Positions 40,320-48,730 of a stretch of 64,000 bases of DNA are shown here, piece by piece (within the stretch, counting starts at the first letter, position 1; the number at the start of each line of letters is the position of its first letter). Where the stretch lies: NCBI GenBank assembly GCA_900469345.1, contig UBWZ01000002.1:224849-288848 (forward strand). Reading direction: 5' to 3'. The notes under the pieces were generated by a model. The model saw only the letters and a list, made by a program, of their open reading frames with translations. It was not told the origin of the DNA and searched no databases. Made by a program: the position numbers and the translations under genes. Origin of the DNA: Hyphomicrobiales bacterium. Lineage in GTDB: Bacteria > Pseudomonadota > Alphaproteobacteria > Rhizobiales > Rhizobiaceae.

Positions 40320-41261
40320 ATGTTCGACACGACCCGGTGGCTTGAAAGCCCGACCGGCGCGCGCCTCGCCTTTCACCATGTCGCGGCCGACGGTGAGGCC
40401 AGGGCCATCCTCCTCGTCGCCCACGGTCTGGCCGAGCATTCGCGGCGATACCGGCGTTTCGCCGAGTTCATGGCGGGCCGCGGCTTCCACGTCTACGCCT
40501 GGGATCATCGCGGTCACGGCCAGACCACGGCCACCGATGCGCCGCTCGGCCGCTTCGCCCTGCACCACGGGACGCAGCGTGTCCTCGATGATGTGCGGGC
40601 GATGCGCGACATGGCAGCCGCCTCGCATCCAGAACTCCCGGTGCTTCTTTTCGGCCACTCCATGGGCGGTCTGGTCGCCCTCAACGCCGCCATCGACAGT
40701 CCTGCGAGCTACGATGCGCTTGCGGTCTGGAACTCCAACTTCAATCCAGGTCCGGCCGGCCGCGCCGCCCAGGCCATTCTGCTGGCGGAGCGAGCGCTGA
40801 AAGGATCGGACGTTCCAAGCACTTTGCTTCCGAAACTGACCTTTGGAGCCTGGGGACTTTCGATCCCTGGCCGCCGTACGGATTTCGACTGGCTGAGCCA
40901 CGACCGAGATGCCGTCGACGCCTATATCGAAGATCCGCTCTGCGGCTTCGATGCGAGCGTGTCTCTCTGGCTCGACCTTTTCGAGCTCACCTTTCGCGCG
41001 CCGAAACGGCTCGACCGCCTTGACCACGCGATGCCGATCCATCTTGTCGGAGGTGCCGAGGATCCGGCGACCAACGGCGGCCGCGAGATTCTGTGGCTTT
41101 CGCAGCAGTTGCGGCGCCGGTCCTTCCCGCATGTGACGACCAGGATCTGGCCGGCCACCCGGCATGAAACCCTGAACGACACGGTGCGCGCAAGGGCCAT
41201 GGCCGAGCTTGCCGCTTGGGGCCTGTCGGTGTTGCCGGGCGTGCCCGCCAAAGTGGAATGA
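40320..41261 (+). CDS. Alpha/beta hydrolase, monoacylglycerol lipase/lysophospholipase-like
   Basis: The 313-aa hydrolase of the Hydrolase_4 type has LVAHGLAEHSRRYRRFAEFM (oxyanion region), YAWDHRGHG, and the nucleophile elbow VLLFGHSMGGLVA with the catalytic Ser; the catalytic Asp lies near GGAEDPATN and the His at ATRHETLN. These match monoacylglycerol lipases and lysophospholipase L2. The start ATG 40320 has GGAGGAAAG just upstream. It is cytoplasmic, with no signal peptide. It is followed by a DMT transporter gene. Confidence 0.88.
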   Translation: MFDTTRWLESPTGARLAFHHVAADGEARAILLVAHGLAEHSRRYRRFAEFMAGRGFHVYAWDHRGHGQTTATDAPLGRFALHHGTQRVLDDVRAMRDMAAASHPELPVLLFGHSMGGLVALNAAIDSPASYDALAVWNSNFNPGPAGRAAQAILLAERALKGSDVPSTLLPKLTFGAWGLSIPGRRTDFDWLSHDRDAVDAYIEDPLCGFDASVSLWLDLFELTFRAPKRLDRLDHAMPIHLVGGAEDPATNGGREILWLSQQLRRRSFPHVTTRIWPATRHETLNDTVRARAMAELAAWGLSVLPGVPAKVE

Positions 41262-41315
41262 CCTCATGAGATTTAATCAGGTGCCGAGACCGTGGCGAGT
41301 GAATATAGAAGAAGA

Positions 41316-42281
41316 ATGACTGCGCACTCCGCCAGAATCGATGCTGTGTCGCCCGCTGGAAGCATTTCGGCCGGGATGGGGCTGATGCTCCTTGCGATGC
41401 TGCTGGCACCGCTGATCGATGTCTTCTCCAAGCTCGCGACGGCGACGGCCTCCCCTACCCTGATCACCGCCGCGCGCTTCTTCGTCCAGGCGCTCTGCAT
41501 GTTGCCGATCGTCCTTTTGAGCAGGTCCTGGCGCAGGTTCTCCTGGCGGCTCAGCCTCTACCACGCCATCCGGGCGGCGGTGACCACGCTCTCCATGGTC
41601 TGCTTCGTCGCGACGCTGGCGGTGATGCAGGTTGCGGATGCCGTCGCCATCTTCTTCGTGGAGCCGATCATCCTCACCATCTTGTCGGGCATCTTCCTGA
41701 AGGAGGTGATCGGCTGGCGCCGCTATTCAGCCTGCGCGGTCGGCTTCCTCGGGGCCATGATCGTCATCCGCCCGAGCTTCCAGGATATCGGGTTCGTCGC
41801 CCTGCTTCCGGTCGTCACCGCCTTCTGCGTCGCGATCTTCGCGCTGATGACGCGGGCGCTGGCGCATCGGGAAGACCCCTGGTCGATGCAGTTCCAGATG
41901 TCGCTCTGGGGCATACCGATCTGCGCCGCGCTGCTGGCGATCGGTCAAGGCCAGAATATCGCCTTCCTCGCGCCGTCGCTGCCGGATCTCACCACGCTTT
42001 CCTGGATGACCGGCGTCGGCGTGTTTGCATCGCTGTCCGGCATCCTCGCCGTCTATGCCTACCGCGCAGCCCCCGCCTCGGTCATTGCCCCGCTGCAGTA
42101 TTTCGAGATCGTCTCGGCGACACTGTTCGGCTGGCTGGTGTTCGACGACTTCCCGGATCCGGTGAAGTGGCTGGGGATCGCCATCATCGTCGGCTCCGGC
42201 CTCTTCATCATCTGGCGCGAACGCCGGGCCGCTTCACGCCAACCCGTGACGCTGAGCGCCGACACCACACTGGCTCCCTGA
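41316..42281 (+). CDS. DMT-superfamily transporter (EamA)
   Basis: This 321-aa polytopic protein has two EamA halves. GLMLLAMLLAPLIDVFSKLA opens the first; AIFFVEPIILTILSGIFLKE and, in the second half, VIAPLQYFEIVSATLFGWLV are the conserved loop-plus-helix pairs. Transport of a metabolite such as S-adenosylmethionine or riboflavin is seen in related proteins, but the substrate here is unknown. GTG at 41292 is an alternative start. It ends 2 nt before the CoA-transferase gene and heads that operon. Confidence 0.85.
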   Translation: MTAHSARIDAVSPAGSISAGMGLMLLAMLLAPLIDVFSKLATATASPTLITAARFFVQALCMLPIVLLSRSWRRFSWRLSLYHAIRAAVTTLSMVCFVATLAVMQVADAVAIFFVEPIILTILSGIFLKEVIGWRRYSACAVGFLGAMIVIRPSFQDIGFVALLPVVTAFCVAIFALMTRALAHREDPWSMQFQMSLWGIPICAALLAIGQGQNIAFLAPSLPDLTTLSWMTGVGVFASLSGILAVYAYRAAPASVIAPLQYFEIVSATLFGWLVFDDFPDPVKWLGIAIIVGSGLFIIWRERRAASRQPVTLSADTTLAP

Positions 42282-42283
42282 CC

Positions 42284-43498
42284 ATGCAGCAAGACGAAAA
42301 GCCAAAGCCCCTGTCCGGCATCCGCGTGATCGAGCTTGCCCGCGTCCTCGCCGGGCCCTGGGCCGGGCAGATGCTGGCCGACATGGGCGCCGACGTCATC
42401 AAGGTGGAGAACCCGAATGGCGGCGACGACACCCGCGCCTGGGGGCCGCCCTTCGTCGAAGGCAAGGACGGCGAAAACCTGTCGGCCGCCTATTACCACG
42501 CCACCAACCGGGGCAAGCGCTCCGTTGTCATCGATCTGAAGACGCCGGACGGGCAGGCGATCGTCCGCCAACTGGTTGAAACCGCCGACGTGGTGATCGA
42601 AAACTTCAAGCGCGGCGGCCTCAAGAAATACGGCCTCGATTACGAAAGCCTGCGTGCTGCCAATCCGCGGCTGGTCTACTGCTCGATCACCGGCTTTGGG
42701 CAGGACGGCCCCTATGCCGACCTCGCCGGCTACGACTACATCGTCCAAGGCATGTCCGGCTTCATGTCGGTGACCGGCGAACCGGACGGCCAGCCGATGA
42801 AGGCAGGCGTTGCCATCGCCGATATCTTCACCGGCGTCTATGCGGTCACCGCCATCCAGGCAGCACTCATCCACGCCATGCGCACCGGACAGGGCCAGCA
42901 TGTCGACATGGCGCTGCTCGACGTCATGGCCGCCGTGCTCGCCAACCAGAACATGAACTACCTGGTCTCCGGAACGGCGCCGAACCGGCTCGGCAATGCC
43001 CACCCCAACATCTCGCCCTACGAGGTGATCCCGGTCCGGGATGGGCATATCATCCTTGCCGTCGGCAACGACGGTCAGTTCCGGCGCTTCTGCACCATCC
43101 TTGGCATAGAGGCGGCAGCCGACGACGAGCGGTTCGCGACCAACCGGGCCCGTGTCGCCCATCGGGTCGAAGTTCGCGACCTGCTGGTCGAAAAGACCGT
43201 CCAGTGGCCGAAGGCCGACCTTTTGGATGCCTGCGGGAAAAACGCCGTGCCGGCCGGTCCGATCAACTCCATCGCCGAGATGTTCGACGACCCGCAGGTC
43301 AGGGCGAGGTCCCTGCGCATCGACCTCCCCGACAGCGACGGCACCATGATTCCCGGCGTACGATCACCCGTCGTGTTGTCGGAAACGCCGTTTGCCTATC
43401 GCCGGCCGAGCCCGAAACTCGGCGAGCACACCGACGAGGTGATGATGGAACTGATGATCGCGGAAATGAAAAAGGCCGCCAAGGGGACCGTGGAATGA
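42284..43498 (+). CDS. CaiB/BaiF family CoA transferase
   Basis: This 404-aa family III CoA transferase opens with LSGIRVIELARVLAGPWAGQ, then LADMGADVIKVENP. The catalytic Asp is expected in AGYDYIVQGMSG or just before it, and GVAIADIFTGVYAV is another family block. Such enzymes move CoA between carboxylic acids. It starts at ATG 42284, 2 nt after the DMT gene, and overlaps the ThDP-enzyme gene by ATGA, so the three form a tight operon. The acid pair is not known. Confidence 0.9.
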   Translation: MQQDEKPKPLSGIRVIELARVLAGPWAGQMLADMGADVIKVENPNGGDDTRAWGPPFVEGKDGENLSAAYYHATNRGKRSVVIDLKTPDGQAIVRQLVETADVVIENFKRGGLKKYGLDYESLRAANPRLVYCSITGFGQDGPYADLAGYDYIVQGMSGFMSVTGEPDGQPMKAGVAIADIFTGVYAVTAIQAALIHAMRTGQGQHVDMALLDVMAAVLANQNMNYLVSGTAPNRLGNAHPNISPYEVIPVRDGHIILAVGNDGQFRRFCTILGIEAAADDERFATNRARVAHRVEVRDLLVEKTVQWPKADLLDACGKNAVPAGPINSIAEMFDDPQVRARSLRIDLPDSDGTMIPGVRSPVVLSETPFAYRRPSPKLGEHTDEVMMELMIAEMKKAAKGTVE

Positions 43499-45144
43499 GG
43501 ACAGGTGGACAGCTGATTGTCGAGGCGCTGAAGGCCAATGGAGTAAAGCGCGTGTCCTGCGTGCCGGGGGAAAGTTACCTGGCCGTGCTCGACGCGCTTT
43601 ACGAGAGCGGCATCGAGGTTCTCGTCTGCCGCCAGGAAGGCGGCGCAGCCATGATGGCCGACAGCTGGGGCCGCCTCACGGGAGAACCAGGCATCTGCAT
43701 GGTCACCCGCGGCCCGGGCGCGACCAATGCCTCCGCCGGCCTCCATATCGCCCATCAGGATTCGATCCCGATGATCCTCTTCGTCGGCCAGGTGGCCCGC
43801 GACATGCGGGAACGCGAAGCCTTCCAGGAAGTCGAATACCGCCGCGCCTTCACCGAATTTGCCAAATGGGTTGGCGAGATCGACGACGCCCGTCGCATCC
43901 CCGAATTCGTAAGCCGTGCCTTTGCGGTAGCGACGTCCGGCCGCCCTGGCCCGGTCGTGCTGACGCTGCCCGAAGACATGCTGGTGGACGCGGTAGAAGC
44001 ACCCGATGCCCGACCTTACACGCGCGTCGAAAGCCACCCCGGCGCCGCGCAGATCGCCGAATTCGGCAGGCTGCTGGAGAAAGCCGAACGGCCGATGCTG
44101 ATCCTCGGCGGCACGCGCTGGAGCGAACAGTCGGTCTCCGACATCACGCAGTTCGCCGAGCGCTTCCAGCTGCCGGTCGGCTGCTCCTTCCGCCGCCAGA
44201 TGCTGTTCGACCATCTTCATCCGAACTATGCCGGCGACGTCGGCATCGGCATCAACCCGGCGCTGGCCCGCGAGGTCAAGGACGCCGATCTGCTTGTCCT
44301 CATCGGCGCCCGCATGTCGGAAATGCCGTCTTCAAACTATTCGCTGATCGACATTCCCTATCCGAAGCAAAGGCTGGTCCACGTCTTCCCGGACCCGGAG
44401 GAGCTTGGCCGCCTCTACCGCCCGGACCTTGCCATTTGCGCCGCACCGGCGGAGTTTGCGGCAGCGCTCGCGACGCTTTCAGCGCCCGTCTCCGCTGCCT
44501 GGGCCGGGCGCACGACCACCATGCATGAGGCCTATCTCCAATGGTCGACCCCGCCGCAGACCGGACCCGGTCCGGTCAAAATGGGCCCGATCATGCAATG
44601 GATTGAGGAAAACACCGCAGCGGACGCCATCTTCACCAATGGCGCCGGCAATTACGCCACCTGGCTGCACCGTTTCCACCGCTTCCGGAAGTACAATACC
44701 CAGTCAGCCCCGACCTCCGGCTCCATGGGTTACGGCCTGCCGGCGGCTGTCGCCGCCAAGCATCTCTTTCCCGAGCGCGAAGTCGTCTGCTTTGCCGGTG
44801 ACGGCTGCTTCATGATGCACGGACAGGAATTCATCACCGCCGTGCGCTACGAGCTGCCGATCATCACCGTTATCGTCAACAACGGCATTTACGGCACGAT
44901 CCGAATGCACCAGGAACGCGAATATCCGGGCCGGGTCAGCGCCACCGATCTCGTCAACCCGGATTTTGTCGCCTATGCCAAGGCCTTCGGCGGACATGGC
45001 GAATTGGTCGAAAGGACGGAGGACTTCGGATCCGCCTTCGAGCGGTCACGGGCCAGCGGCAAGCCGTCGATCATCGAAATCAGGCTCGACCCGGAAGCGA
45101 TCACGCCGGCCCGCACCCTCACCCAGATCCGCAGCGGAAGCTGA
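43495..45144 (+). CDS. Thiamine-diphosphate-dependent enzyme, acetolactate-synthase-like
   Basis: The 549-aa protein is of the POX/AHAS/decarboxylase superfamily: an N-terminal Pyr domain with the activating glutamate in VCRQEGGAAMMADSWGR, a middle domain (PMLILGGTRW), and a C-terminal PP domain with the GDG...N magnesium and ThDP motif (FAGDGCFMMHG, then VNNGIYGT). It may act as a 2-oxo-acid decarboxylase/carboligase or 2-hydroxyacyl-CoA lyase; the neighbouring CoA transferase favours an acyl-CoA substrate. Its start overlaps the CoA transferase stop by ATGA. A true anabolic acetolactate synthase would normally be paired with ilvH, which is absent here. Confidence 0.85.
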   Translation: MRTGGQLIVEALKANGVKRVSCVPGESYLAVLDALYESGIEVLVCRQEGGAAMMADSWGRLTGEPGICMVTRGPGATNASAGLHIAHQDSIPMILFVGQVARDMREREAFQEVEYRRAFTEFAKWVGEIDDARRIPEFVSRAFAVATSGRPGPVVLTLPEDMLVDAVEAPDARPYTRVESHPGAAQIAEFGRLLEKAERPMLILGGTRWSEQSVSDITQFAERFQLPVGCSFRRQMLFDHLHPNYAGDVGIGINPALAREVKDADLLVLIGARMSEMPSSNYSLIDIPYPKQRLVHVFPDPEELGRLYRPDLAICAAPAEFAAALATLSAPVSAAWAGRTTTMHEAYLQWSTPPQTGPGPVKMGPIMQWIEENTAADAIFTNGAGNYATWLHRFHRFRKYNTQSAPTSGSMGYGLPAAVAAKHLFPEREVVCFAGDGCFMMHGQEFITAVRYELPIITVIVNNGIYGTIRMHQEREYPGRVSATDLVNPDFVAYAKAFGGHGELVERTEDFGSAFERSRASGKPSIIEIRLDPEAITPARTLTQIRSGS

Positions 45145-45187
45145 CCGAGGTTTCGGAACTCAGCGCCTGCCTTGCCGTTGTCGCGCC

Positions 45188-45310
45188 ATGACAAATGATA
45201 CCAGACGCAAAGCACTCGGCGGCATGACGACTTTCGTCATTGTCATCTTTCTGATCGCGATCGCCCTTGCGGCCTTCTATTTCTTCGGCCTGACGCCCGG
45301 CGAGGCATAA
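45188..45310 (+). CDS. Small single-span membrane protein (40 aa)
   Basis: The product is 40 aa: a charged N-terminus (MTNDTRRKALGG), one hydrophobic helix (TTFVIVIFLIAIALAAFYFF), and GLTPGEA. It lies 43 nt after the ThDP-enzyme gene and just before a strong terminator, so it is probably the last gene of that transcript. The ribosome site is weak (nothing better than TTGTCGCGCC). No family recognised; real but uncertain. Confidence 0.45.
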   Translation: MTNDTRRKALGGMTTFVIVIFLIAIALAAFYFFGLTPGEA

Positions 45311-45335
45311 GGCCCGCAAAACATTTCGTCCAAAA

Positions 45336-45366
45336 AAAGGGACCGGCACGAGCCGGTCCCTTTCAT
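45336..45366. terminator. Bidirectional terminator
   Basis: AAAGGGACCGGC (45336-45347) pairs perfectly with GCCGGTCCCTTT (45352-45363) around ACGA. The stem is preceded by AAAA and followed by CATTG, so the best T-run is on the minus strand, where it would end ridA-like transcripts. It also follows the plus-strand operon. Confidence 0.75.
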
Positions 45367-45388
45367 TGTCTGGCTAAGTCGATGTTGC

Positions 45389-45733
45389 TCAATCGATCGC
45401 AGCGGTGACGATGAACTCGACCTTGTACTTCGGCGCAGCCAGCTTTGCCTCGCTGGTGGCGCGCGCCGGCGGGTTAGCCGGGTCGATCCAGGATTCCCAC
45501 ACCGCGTTCATTTCGGCGAAGTAGGCGATGTCGGACAGGTAGATGATGGTCTGCAGGACCTTCGACTTGTCGGTCCCGGCGGCAGCCAGCAGGCTGTCGA
45601 CTTCGGCAAGAGCTGACTTGCACTGGTCGGTCACGCTTTCGCCATCGCCGACCTGGCCGGCGAGATAGACGGTGTTGCCATGGACGACTGCGCCGCTCAT
45701 ACGCGGGCCGGGCTCGATACGGGTGATGCTCAT
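45389..45733 (-). CDS. RidA/YjgF-family protein
   Basis: This 114-aa RidA fold protein has MSGAVVHGNTVYLAGQVGDG and a C-terminal block ATSEAKLAAPKYKVEFIVTA. Archetypal RidA enzymes that hydrolyse 2-aminoacrylate carry an Arg (E. coli-type Arg105) in the segment corresponding to KLAAPKYK; none is seen there, so this belongs to another Rid subfamily and deaminase activity should not be assumed. It lies 66 nt from the DUF442 gene on the same strand. Confidence 0.88.
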   Translation of the reverse strand: MSITRIEPGPRMSGAVVHGNTVYLAGQVGDGESVTDQCKSALAEVDSLLAAAGTDKSKVLQTIIYLSDIAYFAEMNAVWESWIDPANPPARATSEAKLAAPKYKVEFIVTAAID

Positions 45734-45799
45734 GCAGATGCTCCTGTGTGATGAGCTGTAGAAGACGCCACGCTCGGCAGCGTCCGGGACAGTGTGGTT

Positions 45800-46144
45800 T
45801 TAGCCGCGAATATGCTGGCTCTTTTCGTAGATGGCCGTCGAGCGGGCGCCGGAACGGCAAAAGCCGAGCATCGGCCGCGGCAGCTCGTCGAGCGCATCCA
45901 CCATAGCGTTGACGCCATTGGCATCGACGCCCATCCGGCCGACCGGAATGTGGCGTATCTCAAGGCCGAGTTCCTGCGCGCGGGCGGCAATATCGGCGAA
46001 ATCCGGCTGGCCGGGCTCCTCGTCGTCCGGGCGGTGGCAGACGATAGACTTGAACCCCATGTCCTTGATCTGGCTGAGATCGGCGGCAGTAATCTGTCCG
46101 GTGACAGAGTACTCTTCATTGATCGGGCGGATATCCATGGCCAT
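45800..46144 (-). CDS. DUF442/beta-lactamase-hydrolase-like (TIGR01244) sulfur-transferase/phosphatase-fold protein
   Basis: The 114-aa protein has IKDMGFKSIVCHRPDDEEPG at the front and FCRSGARST at the end, the loop with the nucleophilic Cys of the dual-specificity phosphatase/rhodanese-like DUF442 family. In rhizobia such domains occur alone or fused to persulfide dioxygenase (Blh). A role in sulfide/persulfide handling is possible, not shown. I chose ATG at 46144, with GGAGG upstream; the frame is open 10 codons further. Confidence 0.8.
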   Translation of the reverse strand: MAMDIRPINEEYSVTGQITAADLSQIKDMGFKSIVCHRPDDEEPGQPDFADIAARAQELGLEIRHIPVGRMGVDANGVNAMVDALDELPRPMLGFCRSGARSTAIYEKSQHIRG

Positions 46145-46214
46145 TTGCCTCCGTTCATGTCGAGGCGGAAGCATTACGACGCGTCCGCATGGGCGTCAAC
46201 AACGCCGGACCGTC

Positions 46215-47054
46215 TCAAGCGAACAGGAATTTGAGCCCGTATTCGATGCTCTCGCCCGGCTTCAGGTCGTGCAGTTCGCCGGCCTTGGCAAGTTCCTCGC
46301 GCCCCGCCAGCCGGTGGGAGACGGGCTCGATGCCGAGCACATGCGCCGGAGCCTTCTGGTTGCGCCAGATCTGCAGGTAGGGCAGCGTGTCGGTCCTGAA
46401 CCTAACGCGCAGAGTGAGCCCGCCGATCGCTGCGATCGGGCCAAGCGAAAGCTCCGCCCACTGTTCGTCTCCCTGCCTTGCCGGGACGCAGAAAACGCTT
46501 CCAGGCTCCGGCCCGAAATTCCAAGGCAGGCCGCCGCCCTCGAACATGCGTCCCGACAGCCGGACCTCGCCGTCGAACATCCAGGCCCCGAGGTTCATGT
46601 GGTACATGTGGACGGCCGGGAATGCGCGGCTGCCGGTATTGGTCAGCGTGTCGTGAAGGCAGACCTCGCCGGTCGCGGGATCGATGCGCCAGTGGCGCTC
46701 GAGTTCCGCTGGCTCTCCGGTGGCCATCGTTACCGCAATGCGTGCGCGGCACTCGGCGCTGCCGTTCTGGTGATCCCAGAACATGATGTCGGCCGGGTGG
46801 GCGGAAAAGGATCCGTGCAGCGGATAGGTCCGGCCGTCGTCGCGCCCGGCGATCGGCTCGGGGTGACGGATATGCTCCGGACCGCAGGTAAACAGGAAAC
46901 CTTCGAGCGAGTGATCGATTCGCGCATCCCCGTCGTCGGGGATCGCCCGCCCGGGTGCAAGATCGACGGCGCCGATGAAGCAGCTGCCGATATCCAGGAC
47001 TGAGCTCTCGTCGAGAAGAAGGCGAGGCCCGATCTCTGCCGAAAAAACCTTCAT
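46215..47054 (-). CDS. Aldose-1-epimerase-fold protein (DUF4432-like)
   Basis: The 279-aa product has the beta-sandwich features of the galactose mutarotase superfamily: FLFTCGPEHIRHPE, YPLHGSFSAHPADIMFW with a conserved HG..S, VHMYHMNLG, and PYLQIWRN. These match the DUF4432/aldose 1-epimerase group, which handles sugar derivatives of unknown identity. ATG at 47054 is preferred over GTG 47063 because AAGGG lies about 10 nt upstream. It is monocistronic and divergent from the L,D-transpeptidase gene. Confidence 0.75.
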   Translation of the reverse strand: MKVFSAEIGPRLLLDESSVLDIGSCFIGAVDLAPGRAIPDDGDARIDHSLEGFLFTCGPEHIRHPEPIAGRDDGRTYPLHGSFSAHPADIMFWDHQNGSAECRARIAVTMATGEPAELERHWRIDPATGEVCLHDTLTNTGSRAFPAVHMYHMNLGAWMFDGEVRLSGRMFEGGGLPWNFGPEPGSVFCVPARQGDEQWAELSLGPIAAIGGLTLRVRFRTDTLPYLQIWRNQKAPAHVLGIEPVSHRLAGREELAKAGELHDLKPGESIEYGLKFLFA

Positions 47055-47246
47055 GTGCCGCACCCTTCACGCCTATGTCAGCGAATCTTCAGACTTGTGA
47101 TCACAGTTTAGCATCGCGTTCACCGCGATTTCATTTTTTTCATACTACGGTCAAATTTAGCTTGTCTGAGGTGAGAGGATATTCAAGCGGGAACAATCTG
47201 CTTAAATCCCTATTACCTTTGAAATAACTCGATCAGCGGTGAACTC

Positions 47247-48650
47247 GTGAAGCGCCTTTTATCAATTAGCCTGAGTCTCTTCGTCCTGACCCTGTTGCAG
47301 GGAATGCCGGCGCAGGCCCAGACGCGTTACTACGGCGCGCAGCAAGATGTCCTGTTGGTGGCGCCCGACGGCGCGATTCTCGACTATACGCCGGACCGGC
47401 GTGAGGTCATCGTCAGCCGCGACAGCACCGGTCGCCGGGTCTATATCGATCGCTACGGCAATATCGTCGCGACCGAATACCGGCAAAACAATACGCGCCG
47501 CGCCAATCAGGGTAATGGCTATCCGCCGGCACCGGGCGGATACAGAACCTCCGGCAATGACGGCTACGGCCAGGACGGCGAAGCCGGACAGGGCGGCTAC
47601 CGGGACTATCGCCAGTACCGCTATGGCGAGCCGGGCGCCGTGACCGGTGGCATTCCGGGCGCAGGATCGGTGAGCCGCGCGCCGCTCGACGGTGAAGCGC
47701 TTCCGGGCGTCGACCCCGCCTACCCCCAGGAAGCATCGATCAATCCCGACGATATGCCGGCAGAGCCGATGCAGGAGCAGAAGCCGATCATCGCGGTGAC
47801 GAAGAAGCCGCAGGCGGAGATCACCGCGCTTCAAGTCTTCCTTGACCGCGAAGGCATCTCGCCGGGCGTCATCGACGGTCATCTGGGCGACAACGTCAAC
47901 AAGGCGATCGCAGCCTGGCAGGAGATGACGGGCGAAACCCTCGACCCGAACAATTCCGAAGACATCATGCAGCGCCTGACCTATTCCGGTGGCCTGCCGA
48001 TCGTCGACTACACGATTACCCCGGCCGACGCCGCGGGACCTTATGTGGCATCCATTCCGGAGGACTATGCGCACAAGGCGCAGCTCCCGGCGATGTCGTA
48101 TATGTCCGTCACGGAGAAGCTCGCCGAGCAGTTCCACATGGATGAAGGGTACCTGAAGGCACTCAACCCGAATGCCGACTTCTCCCTGCCGGGATCCACG
48201 ATCAAGGTTGTCAATCCGGGTCCGATGAAGTCTGGTCAGGTCACGCGGATCATCGCAGACAAGGGCAAGAAGCAGGTCCTCGCCTACGGCGCCGACGGAC
48301 GGCTGGTGTCCGCCTACCCGGCGACCATCGGTTCGAGCGACACACCCTCCCCCAGCGGCACGCACACCGTCGAGCGGATCGCCTTCGACCCGGGCTATAC
48401 CTACAACCCCAAGATCAACTTCAAGCAGGGCGACAACGACCAGATCCTCCAGATCCCGCCCGGACCCAATGGCCCGGTCGGGACGATCTGGATCGCCCTG
48501 TCCAAGCCGACCTATGGCATCCACGGCACGCCGGAGCCGTCTAAGATCGGCAAGACCAACAGCCATGGATGTGTCCGCCTGACCAACTGGGATGCAACCG
48601 AGCTTGCCAAGATGGTCAAGCCCGGCACGACGGTCGAGTTCGTCGAGTAG
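47247..48650 (+). CDS. L,D-transpeptidase (YkuD), secreted
   Basis: The 467-aa secreted protein has a signal peptide ending PAQAQ (about residue 25), a Gly/Tyr/Arg-rich low-complexity stretch (about 85-140), a PG-binding-like domain (LQVFLDREGISPGVIDGHLG, about 190-210), a LysM-like block (SVTEKLAEQFHMDEGYL) and a C-terminal YkuD catalytic domain with HGTPEPSKIG and SHGCVRL, the nucleophile Cys included. L,D-transpeptidases make 3-3 crosslinks or attach proteins to the wall, and are abundant in rhizobia with polar growth. It ends in a clear terminator. Confidence 0.92.
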   Translation: MKRLLSISLSLFVLTLLQGMPAQAQTRYYGAQQDVLLVAPDGAILDYTPDRREVIVSRDSTGRRVYIDRYGNIVATEYRQNNTRRANQGNGYPPAPGGYRTSGNDGYGQDGEAGQGGYRDYRQYRYGEPGAVTGGIPGAGSVSRAPLDGEALPGVDPAYPQEASINPDDMPAEPMQEQKPIIAVTKKPQAEITALQVFLDREGISPGVIDGHLGDNVNKAIAAWQEMTGETLDPNNSEDIMQRLTYSGGLPIVDYTITPADAAGPYVASIPEDYAHKAQLPAMSYMSVTEKLAEQFHMDEGYLKALNPNADFSLPGSTIKVVNPGPMKSGQVTRIIADKGKKQVLAYGADGRLVSAYPATIGSSDTPSPSGTHTVERIAFDPGYTYNPKINFKQGDNDQILQIPPGPNGPVGTIWIALSKPTYGIHGTPEPSKIGKTNSHGCVRLTNWDATELAKMVKPGTTVEFVE

Positions 48651-48672
48651 AGACGTCCGCTGCTGAAACGAG

Positions 48673-48697
48673 AAAAGGCGCCATTCGGCGCCTTTTT
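48673..48697 (+). terminator. Rho-independent terminator after the L,D-transpeptidase gene
   Basis: AAAAGGCGCC pairs with GGCGCCTTTT around ATTC, followed by T and CATTTG. The stem lies 22 nt after the stop codon. It may also help end the convergent ParA-like gene. Confidence 0.8.
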
Positions 48698-48730
48698 CAT
48701 TTGTCGGTGCAACTGGTTTGTACCGGACCG

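Noticed and set aside
42284..45144. Oxalate degradation pair (formyl-CoA transferase plus oxalyl-CoA decarboxylase)
   Set aside because: The order of families fits, but the ThDP enzyme looks closer to acetolactate-synthase-like proteins than to oxalyl-CoA decarboxylase. I could not run a tree, so a specific name was withheld.
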